DNA of 64,000 bases from Desulfosarcina widdelii (GTDB lineage: Bacteria; Desulfobacterota; Desulfobacteria; Desulfobacterales; Desulfosarcinaceae). Below are positions 33,163-42,515 of this stretch, piece by piece (positions within the stretch are counted from its first letter, which is position 1; each line of letters opens with the position of its first letter). The notes under the pieces are model-generated. The model saw only the letters and a list, made by a program, of their open reading frames with translations, ran no database searches and was not told where the DNA came from. The translations under genes and the position numbers were made by a program. The stretch is taken from assembly GCF_009688965.1 (NCBI RefSeq), contig NZ_AP021875.1:3100001-3164000 (forward strand), in the 5' to 3' direction.

Positions 33163-34194
33163 TTGAAAGCAATTACGATCAACTCCTACGGTTCATCCGA
33201 GGTTTTAAACCTTGACACCCGACAGCCTCTTCCTGTGGTCGGTCCCCATGACATACTCGTTCGGAATAAGGCCACCAGCGTCAATCCCATAGATGTGATG
33301 AAACGGGAAGGGTACGGCCGGCCTGTGTTTGAAAAAAAACGACAGGTGAAGTTTCCGTGGATCCTTGGTAACGACACTGCTGGCATTGTGGAAAAGGTTG
33401 GAAAAAAGGCAACCCGATTCAAGGCGGGCGATGAGGTGTTCAGCGCTCCTGGTATCCACCGCCAGGGAACGTGGGCGGAATATGCGGCCGTTGATGAAAA
33501 AGAAGCGGCATTTAAACCCAAAAACCTGTCTTTTGAAGAAGCGGCATCCATCCCCTATGTGGCCATGACTTCCTGGAAGGCCTTGGTTCACCATGCAAAA
33601 ATAACCCCGGTCAAAGCCTCGGGAAAAAAAGTGCTGGTTCATGCCGGATCCGGGGGCGTAGGAACGTTTGCCATCCAATTGCTCAAGGCTTGGGGATGTC
33701 ATGTGGCCGCCACCTGCAGTACAAGGAACATTGAACTGGTCGAAGAACTGGGAGCGGACACTATTATTGATTATACCGTTACCGATTTTACCCGTGAGCT
33801 TAAGGATTACGATGTCGTATTTGACACAATCGGTCATAAGGTGGCCGGTCATGAAGAGAAATCAATATCCATACTCAAACAAAACGGTACAGCCGCTTAT
33901 GTCAGCATTGTCCACCCGATGCTCTCCATTATAACCGATAATGGTCTTCTGGCCGGGGTGCCCAAGATGGGGTTGGCGCTTTTATCCAATAAATTTAAAA
34001 ACCGGGGAATCCGCTACTGTTGGTCTGTTTTTTCTCCAAACGGCAAGGCGCTGGAACAAGTCCGACAACATCTGGAGGTGCAGAAAATCAAGCCGGTGAT
34101 TGACCGGGTTTATCCTCTGGATCAAATGGCTGAAGCCAATACTTACGTAGAAACCGGTCGGGCCAGGGGGAAGGTTGTCATTCGCATAGACTGA
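33163..34194 (+). CDS. MDR-family quinone/enone oxidoreductase
   Basis: The start is placed at TTG 33163 behind AAGGAAG because the family sequence begins there (L-K-A-I-T-I-N-S-Y-G). The 343-residue product is a zinc-free medium-chain reductase of the RTN4IP1/quinone oxidoreductase type. It has the NADPH motif H-A-G-S-G-G-V-G-T-F-A-I-Q and the conserved N-P-I-D-V near residue 42. It would reduce the C=C bond of an enone or a quinone. It lies 67 bp after the Fe-S subunit gene, and probably acts on the product of the transhydroxylase. Confidence 0.82.
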   Translation: MKAITINSYGSSEVLNLDTRQPLPVVGPHDILVRNKATSVNPIDVMKREGYGRPVFEKKRQVKFPWILGNDTAGIVEKVGKKATRFKAGDEVFSAPGIHRQGTWAEYAAVDEKEAAFKPKNLSFEEAASIPYVAMTSWKALVHHAKITPVKASGKKVLVHAGSGGVGTFAIQLLKAWGCHVAATCSTRNIELVEELGADTIIDYTVTDFTRELKDYDVVFDTIGHKVAGHEEKSISILKQNGTAAYVSIVHPMLSIITDNGLLAGVPKMGLALLSNKFKNRGIRYCWSVFSPNGKALEQVRQHLEVQKIKPVIDRVYPLDQMAEANTYVETGRARGKVVIRID

Positions 34195-34358
34195 TTGGCA
34201 TCAATGATCCAGAGCCTTGGTACTTTTATGAAAAGGCCGGGGTGCCGGGTATCGTTCCGGACATCTCCTTGTTTTAACAGGATACCCGTGCTAACTCATT
34301 TAAGAATACAAGATTGACAGGCTGTGTTTTTTCCAATCCGATAGATGGGTTGATAGGT

Positions 34359-34913
34359 ATGACCGCTTTTGATCCTCAGGTAATAGAAAAATTTAAAGCT
34401 ATCTCTAAAAAGATTGATTACCCGAAAAAAACGTTTCTGGTGAATGAGGGAGATGTCTGCAAACAGATTTTCCTGATTGAGGACGGCTGCCTCCGGTCAT
34501 GGTTTAACGATGACGGGAACGATATAACCTTTCAGTTTTTCTTTGAAGGCAATTTTGTCTCTTCCTTTGAGAGCTTTAAAAACAACCGGCCCTGCCTCTA
34601 TAATATTGAAACCTTAACCTCGGCTGTTCTATATGTGGCTCAACGGGCCGACTTTATGAAGGTTCTTGAAAAAGAGCCCGAAATAAATGAGCGGTTGAAC
34701 CAATTTCTAATGCAGCGGCTATACCATTACCAGAAACTGTTCATATCCAGAATCACCCATAGTCCCCAGCGGCGATATGAAGAACTGATTAAAGAACAGC
34801 CACAACTCATGGACCGCGTGCCCCAGCATTATATTGCCACCTACCTGGGCATCACCCCAGTCTCCTTAAGCCGTATAAAAAAGAAAATACGGATCTCTAT
34901 GAAACCCTGGTAA
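34359..34913 (+). CDS. Crp/Fnr-family regulator (short)
   Basis: The start at ATG 34359 gives 184 residues; a TTG 45 bases upstream is an alternative. A cyclic-nucleotide-binding-type beta roll occupies about 10-115 (N-E-G-D-V-C-K-Q-I-F-L-I-E-D-G, F-F-E-G-N-F-V-S-S-F). The HTH at the C-terminus reads I-A-T-Y-L-G-I-T-P-V-S-L-S-R-I-K. Residues for cAMP binding are not conserved, so the effector is unknown. It stands between the transhydroxylase operon and the reverse-strand operon and may control either. Confidence 0.82.
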   Translation: MTAFDPQVIEKFKAISKKIDYPKKTFLVNEGDVCKQIFLIEDGCLRSWFNDDGNDITFQFFFEGNFVSSFESFKNNRPCLYNIETLTSAVLYVAQRADFMKVLEKEPEINERLNQFLMQRLYHYQKLFISRITHSPQRRYEELIKEQPQLMDRVPQHYIATYLGITPVSLSRIKKKIRISMKPW

Positions 34914-34996
34914 CGGTAAAGTACTCAGAAACTGGGCCCATCGCCTCCCTCATGCGAGCAATCCACATCAATAGGAGCCGAAGTGCTTCCGTTCAT

Positions 34997-35827
34997 TCAA
35001 AATACAAATAGATCGGCGCCGCCAGTCACCGGAATTGCGGCACCGGTAATGTACCTCGAAACGTCGGCCGCCAGGAAAGCCACCAGGGCGGCCACTTCTT
35101 CCGGCTTTCCCATGCGCTTCATGGCGATCCGTTTCTCTATCCGTTCACGCATTTCCGGGCGATGGAGTTGAACGGCCTCGGTATCGATAAATCCCGGCAA
35201 TACCGCGTTGACCGTGATGCCATCTCGGGCACCTTCAAGGGCAAGGGATCGGGTCAGGCCGATCATGCCCGCCTTGGAGGCGCCGTAGCCTGGCTGGGCA
35301 AAAGCACCGCTCAGTCCGACAAAAGAGGAAATGTTGATAATACGTCCCCATTTGTTTTTTCTCATGTGTGGCCAGACCGCCTGGATGCAATTGAAGGCAC
35401 CGGTCAAATTGACACCCACGTCCCGCTCGAACATCTTCACGGCTTGGTGTTCCATGGTCGCCATGTTGTCCATCACCCCGGCGTTGTTCACCAAAATATC
35501 CACATATCCCATCCGATCGGCTATTTCTGAAAGAACGGCCTGAATTTGATCCGGTTTCGTGACATCCATTTTTATGCCAAGGCTGTTGGCATTCATTTCA
35601 CGGATTGTCTCTGCCGTTGAAGCTGTCCGGACATCTTCAGAGCCGGCAAAATGCGCGGCGAGAATGCTGTATTCGGCGAGTTCCTCTTTGTCCACATTCT
35701 CATTTTCAATGAGAAGATCGGTGACGGCGACATTGGCTCCGGCACCGCCGAGGGCCATGGCGATAGCTCGACCAAGTCCCCTGGAGGCACCGGTCACCAG
35801 AGCCGTTTTTCCGGATAAAGTTGTCAT
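34997..35827 (-). CDS. SDR-family NAD(P)-dependent oxidoreductase
   Basis: The chosen ATG at 35827 gives the standard start M-T-T-L-S-G-K-T-A-L-V-T-G-A-S-R-G-L-G; longer frames upstream overlap the neighbouring gene. The 276-residue product has the coenzyme motif T-G-A-S-R-G-L-G, N-N-A-G-V, the catalytic Ser in N-I-S-S-F and Y-G-A-S-K. A region of about 25 residues between 40 and 70 is longer than usual (N-V-D-K-E-E-L-A-E-Y). It would interconvert a hydroxyl and a keto group. It is the last gene of a seven-gene reverse operon. Confidence 0.85.
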   Translation of the reverse strand: MTTLSGKTALVTGASRGLGRAIAMALGGAGANVAVTDLLIENENVDKEELAEYSILAAHFAGSEDVRTASTAETIREMNANSLGIKMDVTKPDQIQAVLSEIADRMGYVDILVNNAGVMDNMATMEHQAVKMFERDVGVNLTGAFNCIQAVWPHMRKNKWGRIINISSFVGLSGAFAQPGYGASKAGMIGLTRSLALEGARDGITVNAVLPGFIDTEAVQLHRPEMRERIEKRIAMKRMGKPEEVAALVAFLAADVSRYITGAAIPVTGGADLFVF

Positions 35828-35859
35828 ATCGAGTATTTTTATGAATTGCTCGGAGTCTG

Positions 35860-37251
35860 TTATATTTGCGGCAACGCGTCGGCTTTTTCTCTGAACCGGT
35901 TCACTTTTTTCTCCAGTTTCGGCGTGTTCAACCACAGGTCCGGGTACAATTTTTCGCGCCCAGCCGTGGGATTGACCGAGCATTCCAGCCAGTGTGAGAT
36001 CATCAGATTCATGTAACACCGCTGGCATCGGACGCATTTTACGATATCATCGACCCTGCCCGCTTTGACCTTGGCAGGCCAGAAGGGGTCCGCAATGGCC
36101 TGTCGCCCCAGGGAAATCATGTCGCTCTGACCGGAGGAAATCACCTCGGCGGCGACTGCCGGATCGATAAAATTGGGTGTAATGACCGGCAATCCTCCCG
36201 AAGCCTCCTTGAATCCTGGCGCCCAGCGCGTAAATTCGTTTTCTCCATCAGGGGCAAAGGCCGCGCCCGGATTTTCGTAGGACCCCTGGGAAATGTTGAA
36301 GAAATTAGCCCCCGCATCCTTGCACCAGGAGACAACCTGCTTGATCTCTTCGTGGGAAATGCCACCCGGCATCAGCTCATCTCCGGAAAGCCGCACCCCA
36401 AAGGCTTTGTCCGGCCCGATTTTCTTGCGGGTTTTGTCCACGATATTGAGCAAAAACCGCGCCCGATTTTCCAGGCTGCCGCCATATTGGTCGTGTCGCT
36501 GATTGGATCGGGGCGACAAAAACGAATGAAGCAGATAGCCATGGGGTGCGTGCACCTCCACGCCGTCATACTCGATTTTGAAGGCCGCATCGGCCTGGAC
36601 GGCAAACCGGTCTTCCAGATCGACAATTTCGCCCACCGTCAGTTCGCGAGGGGTGTCGCCATACATCACATGCAGCATATCGGGCGACTTCTCGGCCAAG
36701 ACATCACGGACCATCCCTCTTACAGCGGCATACTCCTCGTCGCTCATATTGCGCACCGTGTCGAAATCTGGAATAAGCTCCGCAAACTCGGGAGTTACCC
36801 GTTTCATCTGGCGCTCCCATCCTTTGTTCAAATTTCGGACGTCCACTTCCAGGGCAATCGCTGAAGGCCCCCCGGAGGGGCATTCGGGCGTTTCCGCATG
36901 GGGATGCCCCTGCCATCCCCATCCTGGGGATAACTGCATAAAAATTTTGCATTGGCTGTATTCGTGTACGAACTGGACCATCTCGCTGTGGTATCGGTAA
37001 TAGCGATAATCCGTGAACCGCGAAGGGTTGAGAATTTCCGATCCATGCCAGGGGTGCGGATTCATGACGCAGCATTCGGTGATAATCAGCCCGAAACCAC
37101 CGCGCGCCCGCGTCGCATACCAGGCGGTGTTCACATCCGTATGGTATCCCTCGGGCCCCGAAAGGCCCGGATTCATGGGCGCCATGGCGATTCTGTTTTT
37201 AATTTCCACATCACCGATCTGGATGGGTTCGAACAACTCATCGTAAGCCAT
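35860..37251 (-). CDS. old-yellow-enzyme-like flavin reductase with four-cysteine site
   Basis: The 463-residue product is an FMN TIM barrel of the 2,4-dienoyl-CoA reductase/trimethylamine dehydrogenase group. It shows H-A-P-H-G-Y-L-L-H-S-F-L-S-P and Y-G-G-S-L-E-N-R. Cysteines 406, 409, 412 and 424 (C-x2-C-x2-C-x11-C) can bind an Fe-S cluster; the usual spacing is C-x2-C-x3-C-x11-C. The C-terminal FAD/NAD domain of full-length relatives (about 640-680 residues) is missing, so electrons must come from another protein. It has an insertion near 130-205. AAAGGAG precedes the start. Reduction of a C=C bond of a CoA ester is likely. Confidence 0.85.
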   Translation of the reverse strand: MAYDELFEPIQIGDVEIKNRIAMAPMNPGLSGPEGYHTDVNTAWYATRARGGFGLIITECCVMNPHPWHGSEILNPSRFTDYRYYRYHSEMVQFVHEYSQCKIFMQLSPGWGWQGHPHAETPECPSGGPSAIALEVDVRNLNKGWERQMKRVTPEFAELIPDFDTVRNMSDEEYAAVRGMVRDVLAEKSPDMLHVMYGDTPRELTVGEIVDLEDRFAVQADAAFKIEYDGVEVHAPHGYLLHSFLSPRSNQRHDQYGGSLENRARFLLNIVDKTRKKIGPDKAFGVRLSGDELMPGGISHEEIKQVVSWCKDAGANFFNISQGSYENPGAAFAPDGENEFTRWAPGFKEASGGLPVITPNFIDPAVAAEVISSGQSDMISLGRQAIADPFWPAKVKAGRVDDIVKCVRCQRCYMNLMISHWLECSVNPTAGREKLYPDLWLNTPKLEKKVNRFREKADALPQI

Positions 37252-37262
37252 GGAAATCTCCT

Positions 37263-38276
37263 TTATGCTTTAAGTTTTCGTTTAGAGGTGTCGATGTTCA
37301 ATAGTCGGCCCAGGTTTCCGCCAAAGATCTTCGCCCGGTCTTCGTCAGTAATGGCTGGATAGCCGTAATCTAACTGCATGTCCTCAGGAATTTGGAAATC
37401 CCGAAGTCCCATGACCGCAGAGCGGATCTGAGCAGCGTAACCGGCGTAGTCGGTGCCCCAGATGATTTTGTCCGGTCCTACCCAGCGCAGGGCCTCACCG
37501 ATGATCGTGGCAAATTTTCGGGGGGCGCACAACGCCCAGGGAACCAGCAGACTCAGGCAGACATAGACGTTGGGATGACCCATGGCGATCATATTCAGAT
37601 CGTCACAATAGGGATATCCCATGTGAAAGGCATTGATCTTCAACTCCGGGAAATCACGGGCCACGTCGTCTAGGTGAATCGGCAGGGCGTATTTGCTTTT
37701 CCCCGGCGGCACCCAGCAGAATCCGGTGTGAATGTCCAGGACGATGCCCAGTTCCTCCGCTTTTTCATAAAACGGCCACAAGTCCCGATCATTGATGTAG
37801 GTATCTTCGGGAGGGTAGAACTTGAAAATCTTGGCCCCTTTCTCCTTCACCCAATATTCCAACTCCCAGATCGTGTTTTTCACTCCCTTGTGTTTGATAG
37901 GCGAGACATTGGGCTGGTACATGAAGCGATCGGGATGGGATTCCACCACCTGGGCCATCTCGCCATTGGTGCACCAGCGACTGGTGTACCCGGTGGTATC
38001 CATCATCGATTCGGGCAGCAAGCAGGCGATATCCACCCCGTATTTGTCCATGGCCCTGAGCAGTGACTCCGGATCGGCGGTTTTCACCATTTCCCACTCT
38101 TCCAATCCCTCATAGGTGCTCGCAGGCATACCGGTGAGCATAGGGCGGTGAATGTTTTCGATGGCCCTCCACCACATCTGAACGCCGGGGAAATGATTGA
38201 CCTGGTCCATGTTTCCGATCAGGTGGGGTTCGGGATCAATTTTGAAATAGTCGTCCTTTTCATAAGCGGTCATCAT
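37263..38276 (-). CDS. amidohydrolase-family (COG2159) protein, possible decarboxylase
   Basis: The 337-residue TIM-barrel protein belongs to the ACMSD/gamma-resorcylate decarboxylase branch of amidohydrolases. The N-terminal metal motif is D-P-E-P-H (Glu16, His18) in place of H-x-H. Further ligands are His183 (L-D-I-H-T-G), His218 (N-A-F-H-M-G) and Asp276 (W-G-T-D-Y). An E-x-H start is found in non-oxidative decarboxylases, so decarboxylation or ring hydrolysis is possible. AAGGAGAG precedes the ATG. It sits 11 bases upstream of the flavin reductase gene in the operon. Confidence 0.8.
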   Translation of the reverse strand: MMTAYEKDDYFKIDPEPHLIGNMDQVNHFPGVQMWWRAIENIHRPMLTGMPASTYEGLEEWEMVKTADPESLLRAMDKYGVDIACLLPESMMDTTGYTSRWCTNGEMAQVVESHPDRFMYQPNVSPIKHKGVKNTIWELEYWVKEKGAKIFKFYPPEDTYINDRDLWPFYEKAEELGIVLDIHTGFCWVPPGKSKYALPIHLDDVARDFPELKINAFHMGYPYCDDLNMIAMGHPNVYVCLSLLVPWALCAPRKFATIIGEALRWVGPDKIIWGTDYAGYAAQIRSAVMGLRDFQIPEDMQLDYGYPAITDEDRAKIFGGNLGRLLNIDTSKRKLKA

Positions 38277-38361
38277 CTCTCCTTATTTTGGGTGATTGGG
38301 TGGAAGACCAAAAAATCGTCAATTGGCGGTATTCTCATTGTATTGCCATATGGTACAAAGA

Positions 38362-39915
38362 TTAGCCGATAGAGCGTTCATGACCTTTCCAGAATGTCTC
38401 CTTCACATCCTTGCGGAGAATTTTTCCCACAGGAGTGGTTGGAAGCGAATCCCAGAAGTCGATGGCTTTGGGGTATTTGTAACCGCCCAGTTTACTTTTG
38501 CAAAAAGTGATCAATTCATCTTCCGTTGCCTTGTGGTCCGGTTTCAGCACCACCACCGCCTGGACGCGCTCTCCCCATTTCTCATCCGGGGCTGACACCA
38601 CCGCTGCCATGGAGACGGCCGAGTGTTCGTAGAGAACATCTTCGACCTCCTTGGGGTAGACGTTCTCTCCGCCGGTGACGATCATGTCGGCCTTGCGGTC
38701 CAGCATAAACAGGTATCCGTTTTCATCCATGTAACCCATGTCCCCGGTGTGGTACCATCCGTTGCGAAGGGCATTGCCGGTTTGTTCCGGGTTTTTCCAA
38801 TACCCCAGCATGACATGCTCTCCCCTGACGGCGATCTCCCCGGTTTCATTGGCCGGTAATGGGGCACCCTCTTCGTCCACGATGCGGATTTCCGAGCACA
38901 GGGAGGGTTTGCCGGCGCTGACCAGCAATCCCATTCTTGGGCCCGACAAGACGTGGTCCTCTTCCCGTAAAAAACTGATGGCGCCGCCGGCGGTCTCCGT
39001 GGCTCCGTAACCCTGGGCGAAAATCGGGCCGAATTTCTCCATGCACTGTTTCAGGATTTCCGGCGGAAAGGGACTGCCGGCATAGGAAAGCAGTTTGAGA
39101 CTGGACAAATCGTAGGCATCCACATTGGCAAACTGCAGCAGCCATCCGTAAACCGTTGGCACGGCGTTCATGTGGGTACATCGTTCATCCTGAACGATGC
39201 GCAGGATTTCGTCGAGGTCGGCCTTGCGGTTTATGGCGACTTTCCCGCCGGCCAAAAGCAGACAAAAGGCCGGCCAGAAAGAGACGTGAAAGAGCGGCAG
39301 CACAAAGCATGTGGCATCCTCGCTGGAGAGATTGGACATCAGGTTAGCATTGATCACACCGGTGAGGATGTTGCGATGGGACAGCATGACGCCTTTGGGA
39401 AGGCCTGTAGTGCCGCCGGTGTACATCAGCACCGCCAGATCGTCTTCATCTACGGTCACATCCGGTTCGGTGTCAGCTGCATCGGCGAGCATCTCTTCAT
39501 AGGCCATGAAACCCTGCGATGGGTTATCCAATGCAACCCAGGTTTTGATCGCATGAAGATGTTCACGCATCGCCGCGGCTTTCGCCTCATAACCGTCTCC
39601 GGCAAAAAAGCAGGACGCCTCGCTGTCATTGGCGATGTGAACAATTTCCGTCTCAGAAAGTCGGAAGTTCAACGGCGTTACGCTCATGCCCAGCTTGGCG
39701 GCGGCGAAATAGATTTCAAGGTATTTGTGGGTGTTCTCGGCCAGAACCGCCAAACGGTCCTGGCGGGAAAAGCCCATTTTTGTCAGCGCATTGGCCAGGC
39801 GGTTGATGCGCCGGTTCAGCTGGCCGTATGTCAGCCGATTTTCTTCAAAGACGATGGCTTCGTTGTCTGGGTAATACAGCGCGCCTTTACGGGGAATGTC
39901 GCCGAGGGTGTACAT
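38362..39915 (-). CDS. acyl-CoA synthetase (AMP-forming ligase)
   Basis: The 517-residue product has the full set of ANL ligase motifs: Y-T-G-G-T-T-G-L-P-K-G-V, G-Y-G-A-T-E-T-A-G-G, G-W-Y-H-T-G-D-M-G-Y and the catalytic lysine in P-V-G-K-I-L-R-K. It would activate the carboxylic acid that feeds this operon, using ATP and CoA, in the cytoplasm. The pocket is not diagnostic; aromatic, alicyclic or medium-chain acids are all possible. AGGAG precedes the start, and gaps of about 85-100 bp separate it from its neighbours. Confidence 0.88.
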   Translation of the reverse strand: MYTLGDIPRKGALYYPDNEAIVFEENRLTYGQLNRRINRLANALTKMGFSRQDRLAVLAENTHKYLEIYFAAAKLGMSVTPLNFRLSETEIVHIANDSEASCFFAGDGYEAKAAAMREHLHAIKTWVALDNPSQGFMAYEEMLADAADTEPDVTVDEDDLAVLMYTGGTTGLPKGVMLSHRNILTGVINANLMSNLSSEDATCFVLPLFHVSFWPAFCLLLAGGKVAINRKADLDEILRIVQDERCTHMNAVPTVYGWLLQFANVDAYDLSSLKLLSYAGSPFPPEILKQCMEKFGPIFAQGYGATETAGGAISFLREEDHVLSGPRMGLLVSAGKPSLCSEIRIVDEEGAPLPANETGEIAVRGEHVMLGYWKNPEQTGNALRNGWYHTGDMGYMDENGYLFMLDRKADMIVTGGENVYPKEVEDVLYEHSAVSMAAVVSAPDEKWGERVQAVVVLKPDHKATEDELITFCKSKLGGYKYPKAIDFWDSLPTTPVGKILRKDVKETFWKGHERSIG

Positions 39916-40016
39916 CTATCGATCTCCTGTCGTTTGGGGTGATCGTCTTCCGCGCCACAGATCGACGTCCTTTTGGCTGTACCCGTTTTCCGTGAGCGGC
40001 GGACCGTTTCTTGCTT

Positions 40017-41180
40017 TCAAGACCACGACTTTGGCAGTCCCTGAAACTGCATCAGCATGTTCTTGCTCATCTCGTTTGAAATCGGCGAGAATTGAAGTTG
40101 ATAGGTATCCCGCAGATATCGCTGCATGGGGTATTCAAGGCAGATGCCGTAGCCACCCATGATCTCGGCCCCGAAGCGACCGGCGTGTAGGGCTCCTTCC
40201 GAGGCCACCAGCTTGGCCATGGTGGCCTCCAGGTGATAGGGCTGACCCTGATCGCACAACCAGGCCGCCTTGTAGGTCAGGTTGCGGGCGTTTTCCAGAT
40301 TGATGTACATGTCCGCCAGGTAGTGTTGCAGGATCTGGAAACGGCTGATGGGGCCGCCAAAAGCCTGGCGCTGCTGGGCATATTGGAAGGCGTCCGAATA
40401 GGCGGCGGCCATGAGACCGACCCCCATCATAGCGCAACCGATGCGTTCGGGATTCAGCACGGTGAGCATTTCATACCACCCGTTGCCACGGGTTCCCAAC
40501 AGATTCTCCGCGGGGATTTCCACATTGGAGAACGTGATCCCCACGGAGTCGCAGTGATGACAGCTGATCTTGGGAATACGGGTAATGGTGATGCCCTTGG
40601 TATCCGACGGCACCAGAAGCACGGAAAGGGACTGGCTGGGTTTGGCATCCGTTTCGGTCCTACAGATGGTGATCATGTAATCCGAGGCATGCGCACCGGT
40701 GATGAACACCTTTTCTCCATTGATCACCCATCGCCCCTCTTTTTCCTCCGCGAAAGTGGCGACGCTGCCTAAAATGTCCGTACCGCCGGCCGGTTCGGTC
40801 AGGGCCATGCACATCTTCAGTTTGCCTTCGCCCAATAGAGGAAGGAACTTTTCCTTCTGGGCGGCTGTACCCATCTCCGCGATAAACCGGGTGCCGAAGC
40901 CGATGGTGGTCCCCACTGCAAGGGCCACGGACATGGAGGCCTTGCAGATCTCTTCATACGAAATCATGCCGTCCACCATGCCAAGTCCTTCCCCGCCGTA
41001 CTCCCTGGGGATATTGTATTGAAACATACCGATGTCCACGAATTTCTGCCATAACTCCGGCGGCGGGAAATCGACGTTTTCGTCCATCCAGGCCACATAT
41101 TCCTTGTTCAATTCCTTTTTGCAGAAATGAGCCATCTCTTTGCGGATCATCTCCTGCTCTTTGGAAAATCCAAAATCCAT
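40017..41180 (-). CDS. acyl-CoA dehydrogenase with altered catalytic position
   Basis: The 387-residue flavoprotein has the normal fold: A-L-T-E-P-A-G-G-T-D, V-F-I-T-G-A, and the C-terminal helices G-G-Y-G-I-C-L-E-Y-P-M-Q-R-Y-L-R-D. Where most acyl-CoA dehydrogenases have the base in E-G-T-(S/A), this one has F-S-P-I-S-N-E, so Glu is replaced (Pro366). Either another residue, for example one on the helix used by isovaleryl-CoA dehydrogenase, acts as base, or the reaction differs. GAGGAG precedes the ATG. It precedes the ligase gene by 101 bp. Confidence 0.85.
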   Translation of the reverse strand: MDFGFSKEQEMIRKEMAHFCKKELNKEYVAWMDENVDFPPPELWQKFVDIGMFQYNIPREYGGEGLGMVDGMISYEEICKASMSVALAVGTTIGFGTRFIAEMGTAAQKEKFLPLLGEGKLKMCMALTEPAGGTDILGSVATFAEEKEGRWVINGEKVFITGAHASDYMITICRTETDAKPSQSLSVLLVPSDTKGITITRIPKISCHHCDSVGITFSNVEIPAENLLGTRGNGWYEMLTVLNPERIGCAMMGVGLMAAAYSDAFQYAQQRQAFGGPISRFQILQHYLADMYINLENARNLTYKAAWLCDQGQPYHLEATMAKLVASEGALHAGRFGAEIMGGYGICLEYPMQRYLRDTYQLQFSPISNEMSKNMLMQFQGLPKSWS

Positions 41181-41198
41181 GTGTAAGTCTCCTCGTTA

Positions 41199-42515
41199 TT
41201 ACTCAGTGTCGGAACAAATGTTCTGCTGTTTCTGCTGCCGGGTCAGCTGATCGGGCTGGGCCCGGAACTGATCCATGACCGCCTGGATATCAGGCGAATA
41301 GGTCAGCCACTGAATACCGTTTCGTTCCACCGCCAAAGCGGTTTCCATGTCGCAACCGTCAACGGAGCGGGCCATGACCTCCTTACCCATACGCAGGGCG
41401 ATGGGCTTTTTTGCGGCGATGTTCTTAACCGTTTTCTCGAACTCGGACTCGAAGTCCTCATCCTTGAACACCCGGGTCAGCAGGCCCATGTCGTACATTT
41501 CCCGGGCGGTATAGTCCTTGCGGCCGCTGAAGATGATTTCCCGGGCACGAAAAATCGGCATGCTACGGGGCAGCCGGGCGGTCCCTCCCCAACCGGGCAG
41601 AATCCCCATGTTGATTTCCGTCGTGCCCATCTTTGCCGATTCACTGGCGTACAGAAGGTCACAGGCCAGGGCCAGTTCGAGGCCGCCGGCCAAGCAATGT
41701 CCGTCGATTTTGCAGATCACGACTTTCTCGCAGCTTGCAATTGCGCGCTGCACATCGAGACCTTCGTGGGACAGCCAGTTGAGGCTGTTCTGGTGCTCGG
41801 CTAACGAGGGGAAAATTTCCAAGTCGCCGCCCGTGCAAAAGGCCTTCTCTCCGGCGCCCGCCAGCACGACGACACCAACTGCGGGCTCATTTCTCACCCG
41901 GCGGAAGGCATCGATGAGTTCGATCGCCATCTGCCGGTTGATGGCATTGTATTTGTCCGGACGGTTCAGGGTGATGGTGCATCCGCCGTCACAGGTTTTG
42001 CCGATTTCATAGAGGATGGTCTGGTAGTTATCGGGGCCCATGGCGATGTCCGCTGCGCCGGTTTCGAGAGTTTCAGCTTCCTGATCCGGTCCGGCCAGCC
42101 GCAGGGATTCGTCCGCCGGCTGAAACATCGGGAGGGAGCAATCCGGCGACACATCTTCGAAAACGACCTCAACGTTCATGCCGATGGAGACGTCCTCCGG
42201 CTTGCAGTTCACAATCCGGGTGGTCATGCGGATTCCCTCGTCCAGATCCACCATGGCGATTACATAGGGCAGGTCCCCCATAAATTTGGGTTCCACCATG
42301 TCCAGCATGGTGGTGAATGTATGAACCGCGGCTTTCCCTCTCGATTCGATCCAGCCGAGGTTTTCAGACCAGCATTCCGGGCAGACTTTTTTAGGGAAGA
42401 AAATGTTCGCTTGGCAGTCATTACAATGCTGAACCAGAAGTTTGCCCTGCTTGGTCGCTTTCCAGAATTCTTTTGTCCAGGGTTGCATCACCGGAACCGG
42501 ACGTTGTATTTCCAT
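41199..42515 (-). CDS. fusion of DUF35 (Zn ribbon/OB fold) with enoyl-CoA hydratase
   Basis: The 438-residue product joins two domains. Residues 1-130 are a DUF35 unit: zinc cysteines 31, 34, 45 and 48 (C-N-D-C, C-P-E-C) and an OB fold. After a linker, residues 165-430 form a crotonase. Both catalytic glutamates of a hydratase are kept: E280 (A-G-G-L-E-L-A) and E300 (G-T-T-E-I), 20 residues apart. DUF35 proteins bind Ltp2-type thiolases, and such a thiolase gene lies directly upstream, its stop overlapping this start (TAATG). The pair may channel a hydrated CoA ester to cleavage. GGAGG precedes the ATG. Confidence 0.88.
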   Translation of the reverse strand: MEIQRPVPVMQPWTKEFWKATKQGKLLVQHCNDCQANIFFPKKVCPECWSENLGWIESRGKAAVHTFTTMLDMVEPKFMGDLPYVIAMVDLDEGIRMTTRIVNCKPEDVSIGMNVEVVFEDVSPDCSLPMFQPADESLRLAGPDQEAETLETGAADIAMGPDNYQTILYEIGKTCDGGCTITLNRPDKYNAINRQMAIELIDAFRRVRNEPAVGVVVLAGAGEKAFCTGGDLEIFPSLAEHQNSLNWLSHEGLDVQRAIASCEKVVICKIDGHCLAGGLELALACDLLYASESAKMGTTEINMGILPGWGGTARLPRSMPIFRAREIIFSGRKDYTAREMYDMGLLTRVFKDEDFESEFEKTVKNIAAKKPIALRMGKEVMARSVDGCDMETALAVERNGIQWLTYSPDIQAVMDQFRAQPDQLTRQQKQQNICSDTE

